Shown here piece by piece: positions 32,225-40,700 of a stretch of DNA of 64,000 nucleotides; the stretch's first letter is position 1, and each line of letters opens with the position of its first letter. The stretch is from positions 21,499 to 85,498 of the forward strand of contig NZ_RHOL01000009.1 of the NCBI RefSeq assembly GCF_003946465.1, written 5' to 3'. The notes under the pieces are model-generated. The model made no database searches and was not told the origin of the DNA. It saw nothing but the letters and a program-made list of their open reading frames with translations. A program made the position numbers and the translations under genes. Source of the DNA: Lacticaseibacillus hegangensis. Its GTDB lineage: Bacteria > Bacillota > Bacilli > Lactobacillales > Lactobacillaceae.

Positions 32225-33598
32225 ATGAGAAAAAAGGCATTCTGGCTCAGCTTGCTGATGGGGCTTGCGCTGGTTTTTGGACTGGGGCACCCAGTTCAGG
32301 CGGCGACGCTGACCGATAATCAGGTGCAGCAGACGCGGGAGTGGTACCGCGATCCGCAAGGCGTCGTTGGCCCACACACCCAGCAGGCGTTGTACAACGC
32401 GAACTACCGGGCTTTTCAGAAAATCAAAGGCAAGCCGCAAATCGCGGTCATCGTGACATCGGGCAAAGACCAAGACGAGCTGCAGGATTACGCCAACGAG
32501 CAATTTAAAAAATACGGCTTCGGCCATGCGGACTGGGACAACGGGCTGCTGCTAACGATCGAGCCCAAGGAGCATCACTACTGGCTTGAGGTCGGCTATG
32601 GTCTGGAGCCGGTCGTGCCTGATGGGTCCGCCGATGAAATCGTCACTGATGCAGTGAAAAATCAGCTGCGTGCTGACCAGTACGACCATGCCATCGCAGC
32701 CATCGTCAACAACACGGTTCGTCGGGTGCAGAAACATCAAAGCGCCATCTCCACGCCGGCGGACATCGGGCAGCGGCGAGCGCAAGAGCGGCAGCAAAAT
32801 GCCATCACCGTCGGGCTGATCTTGCTGTTTATCCTAGTTGTCTTCTTGATGGCGGCAAGGTTCTTCGCTTTGCGGAATTGGATCGGGCGGACGCTGGCGA
32901 ATAAGCCGGACACTTTTCCCATCTTGCAGGAGTTGCACGAGGCGGGCATCGTCATCGACCCGAAAAGCGTGCCCGGCGGCGGCTGGCAGCTATTCGACCG
33001 GCAGCTGGCGCTGAAAGTCGCATTCGCCAAACTGATTCGCTGGGAATACATCAAGTGGCTGGCGGCAGCACCACAGCTCGGGCCGCAGCCGTATTACTAC
33101 TACGAGAAGAACGACGACCGCATGACTGACGACAAGTGGCCCGCGGCCGAACTGGCAGCGGCGCCGAGCCTCAATGCGGTCCTGACTGACGAGACTGAGC
33201 GGCCGGGCAGACACAAAGAGCTGACGACGATCAAGGCTCACACAGATGCTGAGCAGCGTAAAGTCGGCGCCTATCAGGAGCGGTTCGAAAGGTGGATCAC
33301 GTCTAGCCACGCGAAGCCTGAAGAGGCGAGTTACGTGTGGCAGGAATTCTATGGTCACGTGACGCCTGAGGATGCGAAACTAGCGGACGATAAGTTGGCA
33401 AAGCTTTGGTCCGTGCTGTTGAAACACAAGCGCCATCCGGATCTTGACCAAAAAGGAGTGATTGGCATGCCCGTCTGGGTGGATGAGAATTATGTCCATT
33501 CAAGTTCGCCAAGTTCTAGTACCGGTGGCGGCAGCAGCTTCGGCAGTGGCGGGGGCGGCGGTGCCTCCGGTGGTGGTGGCTTTGGCGGCAGTTGGTAA
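32225..33598 (+). CDS. TPM-domain (YgcG-like) exported membrane protein
   Basis: 457 aa from ATG 32225, eight bases after GGAGG; GTG 32219 is too close to it. The signal peptide is residues 1-26 (WLSLLMGLALVFGLG, cleavage after VQA). The TPM domain (about 30-170) has TDNQVQQTREWYRD, IAVIVTSGKDQDELQDYA, and DNGLLLTIEPKEHHYWLEVGYGLE. A transmembrane segment follows near 200-217. Then comes a mostly helical cytoplasmic part. The end is a Gly/Ser-rich tail finishing in GGFGGSW, typical of this family. The family is linked to envelope or photosystem repair in other organisms; the role in lactobacilli is unknown. A decayed copy of its 3' end is at 37202-37386. Confidence 0.9.
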   Translation: MRKKAFWLSLLMGLALVFGLGHPVQAATLTDNQVQQTREWYRDPQGVVGPHTQQALYNANYRAFQKIKGKPQIAVIVTSGKDQDELQDYANEQFKKYGFGHADWDNGLLLTIEPKEHHYWLEVGYGLEPVVPDGSADEIVTDAVKNQLRADQYDHAIAAIVNNTVRRVQKHQSAISTPADIGQRRAQERQQNAITVGLILLFILVVFLMAARFFALRNWIGRTLANKPDTFPILQELHEAGIVIDPKSVPGGGWQLFDRQLALKVAFAKLIRWEYIKWLAAAPQLGPQPYYYYEKNDDRMTDDKWPAAELAAAPSLNAVLTDETERPGRHKELTTIKAHTDAEQRKVGAYQERFERWITSSHAKPEEASYVWQEFYGHVTPEDAKLADDKLAKLWSVLLKHKRHPDLDQKGVIGMPVWVDENYVHSSSPSSSTGGGSSFGSGGGGGASGGGGFGGSW

Positions 33599-33607
33599 GC
33601 AGATAGC

Positions 33608-33636
33608 AAGGACCTTTCTTAAGGGTCCTTTTTTTG
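33608..33636 (+). terminator. Terminator of the TPM gene
   Basis: AAGGACC and GGGTCCTT form a stem around an 8-base loop, followed by seven T. The 400 bases from here to the next gene are AT-rich and hold no coding frame of note; TTGACA at about 33902 and TATACT at about 33936 are possible promoter pieces but not at standard spacing to each other. Confidence 0.85.
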
Positions 33637-34037
33637 TGCGCAATATCTATCATAATCACTTCCGATTGATTGTGTGTACAATACTTAATATCCACGGAAA
33701 GATTGGCTTGAATTGTCAGTAATTGAACATATTTTGTTTGTTTTCTCCCTTGCTTTTTGAAGATACTAGCAGTTACCCCCTTACTTCTTAAATATCAGTA
33801 TTTTTCAAATCGGCAAATGGACAATATGGACAGCCCGAAACGGGCACTAATAGACAGGACGGTAAAAATTTTTCTATTCATGATTCCTAGCGCCACGTGG
33901 CTTGACAGATTAAAATCTATATTTCGAGGAAAGAATATACTATTTTGACCAACCAATTCCATCAGATTTGAGCTATTATAGTCTTGTACATGGACTATTA
34001 CCGATATTTAGGTATTCTATCAAAGGAGTAATCGATT

Positions 34038-36968
34038 ATGGGAGACAGACATCTAATGAAGCGGTTAGCTGCTGATTCGCGCGATGAGAAGCGGCATTAC
34101 AAGCTGTATAAGTATGGGAAGCTATGGGCTGTCGCTGGTATTTCTGTCTTGTTTGCGGGCACGCTTTACGTGCAGCAGCCGGAAACGACACATGCGGCTG
34201 CCAGTGATGATAGTGATGCGACGACACAAAACGACGCTGACGCGACGATGGATATGAGTGCTACGGTTCGGCTGACACCGAGTGCCAGTGCTGTACAGAA
34301 ATATTCTGCGGCAGGGACATCTAGTGCAGATGAGGCACCAAGCAAAGAGATTTCACAGCACGCGGCGTCTGGCCAATCGCCAATGTCCTCGACCCCCGCC
34401 AAAGCTTCGGTCGCCAATGCGGCAGCCCAATCACACGCTGAGGAGCCAAATGTCTCCGGGCAGACGTCAACAAAGCCTTCTCTAACTGTGACTTATGTAG
34501 ATGACGAAGCAGATAATACTGATGATGCAACAGTTTATACGGATCACGTCACTGGTGCGCCGGGTCAATCTGGCACATACAGATTCAGCTTACCGGGATA
34601 TGATTCTAATTATGTGGCGGCATCTGGTCAGCCCACGGATATATCTTATACTCTGCCTAGCGAGGGCACAGATAACATCACAATCCACCTAACGCATAGA
34701 ATTGATGACGTACATACTGAAACATTTCGCCAAATCACGTACACATATCAGGAAAATGGCAAGCAAGCAAAAAATTCAAAACGACAAACTATTGAATGGA
34801 CAGGAACAAAAGACGAAGTAACGGGGATAAGCACCTATACGCCATCGGCACCCGAATATGCCCCCGTACCGAGTGGCACGATAGACGGTTACACCGCGGA
34901 TCAGGCAACAGTACCAGCTGAACCAGTACCGGCGACTGTGGAATTGTTGCCAGGCGAAGACTTTCCTCTAAATTCAGAAGGGCCTCAGGTCGTATTCAAA
35001 AAAAATAAGGCTGCGGCAACAGTCACCTACGTTGACGACGCTGAAGGTGGCATCAAAGTGGCCACCGATACGATCAACGGCCGCCTGGGTGACACGGGGA
35101 CTTATGACGCGGCAAATTATGTAGCCAACGATTCAAAACTCACAGAATACACTTTTGGGAAAATCTCATCTGACCAGAAAAAGCCTATCGAGATTCAGCC
35201 CAGCAAGGTGCCATATACATTGACTGGTGATGATACAGATAACTTAGTCGTTCATCTGACGCATCGGATCGATCACATCTCTGGTGATACCGAGCGAGTG
35301 ATCACGTACTCAGATGAAAAAGGTCATCAACTTAGCGCACCTGTGACCCAAAGAATTAAGTGGGAAGCCTCAAGAGACCGGGTCACCGGAACAGGCATCA
35401 ACACGCCCAACCCGGTTGGGTATGCCGCGGTCTCCAGCCCACTGATCACCGGGTATTACGCTGACCAGCAAATCGTGCCTGCGGAAGCTGAGAATGCGAA
35501 TACGCAGGGCGTGCCTGCGCTGCAGACGATCCCTGTGGTTTATCACACTAAGGCGGAAACAGCCAAGGTCCTCTACGTTGATGATACGGAAGGCGATACC
35601 GAGGCCGTCAAAATTGACACCATTTATGGGCACTACGGCGACAAGGATGAGTATCAAGTCCAAGTGCCAGCCAACTATGTTTTAGCAAAGGGGCAGTTGG
35701 CTAAGCTGCCATATACCCTAACCGACAGCGTGGATGATAACCTCATCGTTCACCTGACGCATAAGGTGACCGATACCAGTGTTGAGACGAAGAGAACGAT
35801 TCATTATGTGTTTGAGAATGGGAAGCCAGCTGCGCCTGACAAAGTACAGACCATCGAATGGAACGTTTCAAGAGATTCGGTTACTGGTAAGAGCGTTGCA
35901 ACCGCGCCAACAGCCTATTACGAGGTGATTTCTCCAAGCATTGCCGGCTATTCTGCAACTCAGACTGTTGTGAAACAGGAAACACCAACGCCGCTTTCAG
36001 ATGCTTCACGGATCAAGGATGAAACGGTAACGGTTAAATACGTTGCCAACGCTGCTGAGCTACAGATCACGTACGTCGCGCGCGGGCAGTCTGGTCAGCC
36101 TGATGAGCTCATCAAAACGGATAGGATCACGGGCAAAGTCGGTGATTCAGGCGACTACACACCAGTTGTTCCAGAGGGTTACGAAGCGGCGAACTTCACG
36201 CCTGGAAAACCGATCAGCTACACTTTGACTCCATCAGCTCAAGGCATCACGCTTTATCTGACCCGAGTGCCCGACAACAGCACCCCGGGTGGGAACATTA
36301 ACCCAGGAGGGAACACTAACCCAGGCGGCAACGGCAACCCAAGTGGTAACACTAACCCAGGTGGTAACACTAACCCAGGTGGGAACACTAACCCAGGTGG
36401 TAACACTAACCCAGGTGGTAACACTAACCCAGGTGGTAACACTAACCCAGGTGGGAACACTAACCCAGGTGGTAACACTAACCCAGGTGGGAACACTAAC
36501 CCAGGTGGTAACACTAACCCAGGTGGAAACACTAACCCAGGCGGCAACAACAACCCAGGTGGAAACACTAACCCAGGCGGCAATACTAACCCAGGCGGCA
36601 ACACCTCCACGACAGGTGGGCAGCCTGCAGGAAATAACCAGAACGCTGGAAATTCGGGTAACGGCGGCCAAACCACTAGCCAAACAACTTCCCGTCCCAC
36701 TCTTCCAGACACTGACGGAACGACTTCGCAGCAGACGGCGAACGGTGGCGCTGTGACGGTTTCTGCCAAGAACCGGCCGACGCTTCCAGACACTAACGGC
36801 ACGTCTTCACAGGCAGGAACGAATGCTGGATTCGTGAAAGCCTCTGCTAAGAAACGTCTGACGCTGCCAGAGACTGGCGAGACGGCTACAGTTGGTCTTG
36901 CGTTACTTGGTGTTTCGCTACTTGCCCTATTAGGGTTAGCCGAGCGCAAACGCCAGGGTCAGCGTTAA
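34038..36968 (+). CDS. MucBP-repeat, LPxTG-anchored surface adhesin
   Basis: 976 aa. A KxYKxGKxW-type signal peptide is at the start (HYKLYKYGKLW, then VAGISVLFAGTLYVQQP). After a low-complexity Ser/Ala/Thr region come four MucBP-like modules beginning near residues 148, 330, 508 and 675; each starts like VTYVDD and ends like DNLIVHLTH. Between them are Mub-type segments (TYTYQENGKQA, TIEWTGTKDEVTG). About residues 750-860 are some 18 copies of the hexapeptide GGNTNP, a likely wall-spanning stalk. The C-terminus has LPETGE (943-948), a hydrophobic segment and RKRQGQR, the sortase sorting signal. Two more LPxTx motifs precede it at 889 and 916. AAAGGAG precedes ATG. Likely binds mucus or other glycans. 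It has no anchor defect. Confidence 0.93.
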   Translation: MGDRHLMKRLAADSRDEKRHYKLYKYGKLWAVAGISVLFAGTLYVQQPETTHAAASDDSDATTQNDADATMDMSATVRLTPSASAVQKYSAAGTSSADEAPSKEISQHAASGQSPMSSTPAKASVANAAAQSHAEEPNVSGQTSTKPSLTVTYVDDEADNTDDATVYTDHVTGAPGQSGTYRFSLPGYDSNYVAASGQPTDISYTLPSEGTDNITIHLTHRIDDVHTETFRQITYTYQENGKQAKNSKRQTIEWTGTKDEVTGISTYTPSAPEYAPVPSGTIDGYTADQATVPAEPVPATVELLPGEDFPLNSEGPQVVFKKNKAAATVTYVDDAEGGIKVATDTINGRLGDTGTYDAANYVANDSKLTEYTFGKISSDQKKPIEIQPSKVPYTLTGDDTDNLVVHLTHRIDHISGDTERVITYSDEKGHQLSAPVTQRIKWEASRDRVTGTGINTPNPVGYAAVSSPLITGYYADQQIVPAEAENANTQGVPALQTIPVVYHTKAETAKVLYVDDTEGDTEAVKIDTIYGHYGDKDEYQVQVPANYVLAKGQLAKLPYTLTDSVDDNLIVHLTHKVTDTSVETKRTIHYVFENGKPAAPDKVQTIEWNVSRDSVTGKSVATAPTAYYEVISPSIAGYSATQTVVKQETPTPLSDASRIKDETVTVKYVANAAELQITYVARGQSGQPDELIKTDRITGKVGDSGDYTPVVPEGYEAANFTPGKPISYTLTPSAQGITLYLTRVPDNSTPGGNINPGGNTNPGGNGNPSGNTNPGGNTNPGGNTNPGGNTNPGGNTNPGGNTNPGGNTNPGGNTNPGGNTNPGGNTNPGGNTNPGGNNNPGGNTNPGGNTNPGGNTSTTGGQPAGNNQNAGNSGNGGQTTSQTTSRPTLPDTDGTTSQQTANGGAVTVSAKNRPTLPDTNGTSSQAGTNAGFVKASAKKRLTLPETGETATVGLALLGVSLLALLGLAERKRQGQR
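36286..36612 (+). repeat. 18-bp tandem repeat encoding GGNTNP
   Basis: About 18 near-identical 18-bp units, varying mostly at third positions (ggt/ggc/gga). It encodes the stalk of the first MucBP adhesin. Copy number is likely to vary between strains. Confidence 0.95.
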
Positions 36969-36987
36969 GTCATTAACGGATCGGAAA

Positions 36988-37017
36988 GGGCAGCTCCTCT
37001 TGAGGGGGCTGCTTTTT
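36988..37017 (+). terminator. Terminator of the first MucBP adhesin gene
   Basis: GGGCAGCTCC pairs with GGGGGCTGC (imperfectly) around TCTTGA, followed by TTTTT. Confidence 0.65.
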
Positions 37018-37159
37018 CTGCTCTTATTCGGTCCATAACAGGCTTGGTACTGCTTTGCTAAAAACAAACGATCCATGGATGATGTACATAACAGTCATGT
37101 CGCAAAGCGAGTGAGATTCCAACTCCAGGACTCGTTCCCCGTTTTGCCTCGCCAGCAAG

Positions 37160-37209
37160 ATGGACAAAACTGGGGGCTCACTTTTTGTCAAAATGGTAAA
37201 AACTGAGGA
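37160..37209 (+). repeat. Intergenic direct repeat, copy A
   Basis: About 50 bp starting ATGGACAAAACTGGG and including TTTTTGTCAAAATGGTAAAAA. A similar copy of 53 bp is at 43909-43961. The two flank the second MucBP adhesin gene. The right end of this copy merges with the TPM pseudogene. Confidence 0.7.
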
Positions 37210-37386
37210 TGTGAAACTACCGGATGATCAGTTGGCAAAACCTGGTCCGCGCTGTTGAAATATAAGTGCCATCCGGAACTTGACCAAGAGGGGGTGATTG
37301 GCATGCCCGTCTGGGTAGATGAAGATTATGTCCACTCAAGTTCGTCAAGTTCTGACACCGATGGCGGTTTTGGTGATGGCTGGTAG
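37202..37386 (+). pseudogene. Decayed copy of the 3' end of the TPM-domain gene
   Basis: This stretch matches the last part of the gene at 32225-33598 over about 185 bp. It reads TEDVKLPDDQLAK, then a one-base deletion shifts frame, then LLKYKCHPELDQEGVIGMPV and VWVDEDYVHSSSSSS, ending DGGFGDGW-stop. The intact gene has TPEDAKLADDKLAK and GVIGMPVWVDENYVHSS. The Gly-rich tail is shortened. No start codon or upstream part is present. It shows that a block carrying the TPM tail and an adhesin was once duplicated in tandem. Confidence 0.9.
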
Positions 37387-37713
37387 TGCCGATTACCGGA
37401 ATGTCTGATCTTTCTGCAATCCTGGTTGCTTTTACGATAAAAGGGAAATCTAGCCATACTTTAGCGCAGGATACAGAGCGCGAGGAGTATGGTTTTTGAT
37501 TGCTCAATCTGGGGGTGGTCTGTTAATGACGGGAAAAGAGGGCTAAAATAGGGCCTATAGTAAGCACACATTAGGGACCGTTGCTGTCCAGGTGAACGTA
37601 GTGATAGGGACGGCAGCCTAAATTCGTGAGCGTAATGGATTGTTGAAATTTTTGGGTAATTAAGCACATCTGGGCTGGGTGACAAAGCTTGGACTGCAAT
37701 AGGGGGTAGTCTC

Positions 37714-40700
37714 ATGCAATTTGATAGAAAAAATTCGCGTTTATTCCATGACTCATTTGAGGAAAAAAGTCGGTATAAGTTATATAAAAGCGGTAAGCTT
37801 TGGCTTACCGCCAGCATGTCTGTGCTCGTGGCGGGAATGGTTCTGACTAGCAAGACGCAAGTGCAGGCAGCTACGGCAACTGGTGAGCCCGACGTTGCTG
37901 GCCCAACAGGGGAATCGATTGCTGGTGCTAAGACTGTTACTTTAGCCTCTAGCCAACCAGGTAAAGCCATGGCGAATGTGGCTCAACCTGCTGCGGCGAC
38001 ACTCCAGGCTACGGCCTTCACGGGGACTGCCGCGACAGTGGAGGGTCAGACTGATAGTGGTTCGGGCCGCTATCAAGTGACTTTGGCCGCAGGGCTGCAA
38101 GCGCCCAACTGGGCCGCTGCGGATTTTGAGCAGACTAAGACTTCTGGCACTGACGACGAGTCAGTCGTGACTTTGTCGGCTGCAGGGCTTGCAAAGCTGC
38201 AGGCAGCCAATCCGTCGTATACGTTTAGTGCCGCCAATATTAAGCCAGGTGAGCTGGCTGGCGCACCCGCTGCGGTCGACGCGTCGGCTGCCAAGTCAGG
38301 CGCAGCCTCGGCTCATTTTGATGTGCCTTCTTCAGTTGATCAGAACCAGGCCTCAACGCAACGCACAAGTATTGACGCGGCTGCTGCGATCGCAGAGGCT
38401 AAACAATTGAGCCAAGGGGCACAGAAGACTGTGGCCCAGCTTGACACATACGTGACCCAGGACAACGAACTGGCGAGTCAAAGTGCCTCGGACAATATTC
38501 CGCATAATGATGCGCTGACTGCCCTGCAGACCCATGTTGGTGATGAAAATGATCAAGTTTTGGCGCTTACCGCTAATGTGTCTGATGATGTCAGCGAGGA
38601 CCCAGCCGCGACTTTGAGTCAATTGACGCAAGCGGCGCAGATTTTGAACACGATGAATGAGGAGCTGACCCAGGCCGCATCAATGTTAGATACGGATAGA
38701 AACGGTGCCCCAAGTGAAGCCGCAAGTGCTGCTCAGACGGCCTTAGATGCGCTCACCCTACCAGCTGGCACAAGCGGTAAAGTTAACACTTACGGGGACT
38801 TAATTCTCAACGCGGCCAGTCCGGCTGATTACCAAGCTGCCGTCGATGTCGTGAAGGGTTCCGGCGAGTTGAAGAGCTTCCGGCAGGTTGTCGATCCTGA
38901 TACAGACGCCCTGACTGACGCGGCAGGCACTGTGTTTGGAGATATTGGTCAGACACACAATCTGGTTGTTTCTGTGGATGCCAACACCGGAGATAAGATC
39001 ACCGTTAGCATTCCGAAGGCCTTTCTTTCCCAGAGTGATTCCGTGATGAACGTCTCACCGACTACTTTGTTTAATGCGGGTTATGCCACTGACGCAGCGG
39101 GCGTAAACCGATTGATCAATGGACTAAATACATTTACGTACACTGCAGATACCGCTGGCACGCACCAATTTAATATCACGATTACCCTCGGTCGTCCATA
39201 TGGTAAGGACTCTGATACCAAGTATGCCTATCCTCAGGACACGCAGCTACCAATCACCCTGAGGCACGGTCAGACGGTCAAGACGTTGACTTACACGCTG
39301 GATAATGGGTTTAGTCTGCAATCCCCAAGACTAAATCTTCATTCAGGTTATGCCACTTCGGCATCCAATGTTTCGATTGACAGCCTCGTGACGAATCAGG
39401 TGTATGAATTTACAATAACTTCGAATGGACAAGGGGACCCCTTAGAATTAAAAACAACTGTTAGTGTCCCAGAGGGTTTTGTAGTTGATGCGGTGACAAG
39501 TGATTTTGGTGATTTGGCCGAGACTTCAACAAACGGTGCGACATATACTTTCTCACAACCTGGAGGTGCTGGTACACCTGTAGTCGTCAGCACAGACCAC
39601 ACGTACAATCCCAGTACTCTCAGTGCATTCAATTTGTTGGGTCATTATACCAAGGTGCCCGTGGACAACAGCTTTACTGTGACCCAGGTCCTAGGAAGCA
39701 CGACGGTGACAGCTAAGCAGAGCTTCCCACTGGTTAAAGATGACACCTCAGCAAACGTTAAGGTCGCGCTTGAACACGGAACGGACTCTTTGTTTTCAAG
39801 CCCAAACATCCAAAATAACGAAGTAGTCAAAGTTGATCCAAGCGGCAACGTATTGACTAGTCCTCAGAACTTTCTGGATGTGCCTGTTAACTCAGGAGAT
39901 CAACTCACTAATAACTCCAATATTGCGTTGACTAACTTCGCCGCTTCTTTCGCCATTGAACCTGGGACGATTATTAACGACGATTCGAGTACCAGTGGTT
40001 TGGGCAAACTGTTTGCCAACGTTTCCTCGTTGACCCATTTTCAGCTAATTGTGACGCACAGTAACGGTCAACAAGAAACGTTTTCTAATCTGGATAGTAC
40101 GGGCCAACTAAGTAGTCAGGTAAATGGCAAGCTTACTGGTGCGTTTGACGATGTGACTAACATCACGCTAAAGGCCGACCGTCTGTTACCTGGTGAAAGT
40201 GTGCAGCTATATTACCGCGATTACAGTCTGATCAAGACCGACAAAGCAGTCGGCGATGTCGCCCATTACCCAATTTCGGTGACGAGTGAACAGTTGACTC
40301 AGAACTTTGTCAATGATCGGCAGATTATTGCGCCAGTAAATATTAATTATTCTGTTAGTCAGTCATTCACCGCATTAGTACAGATGGCCCCTAACGACCT
40401 CGGTGTGCTTCGTCCAGGTGATGTTGTCATCCTTGGGGATACCTTGATTCCAACGCCTGAGACCGCTAGTGGGGTTTACGGTGATTCATATTTCATTGTT
40501 CCAACGGGATTTAGCGTCGTTAGTGCAACAGCCAAGATTGGAAATCTGACCGGCAAAGTTGATGATCTAGGAAACATTGGCCCTGGCGGTGCGGATGTTC
40601 TCAAGTTTAGTCTTGCTCAGCTTGCGGGTCAGGCGTCTGGCCGGGCAAATATTTCTGTGCAAGTACAAGTCAATGACAACACTCTACCAGGCACGTACAC

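Noticed and set aside
36254..36949. Minus-strand open frame of 231 codons across the first adhesin's C-terminus
   Set aside because: It is a shadow of the GGNTNP repeat; the repeat keeps all frames open. It has no ribosome binding site.
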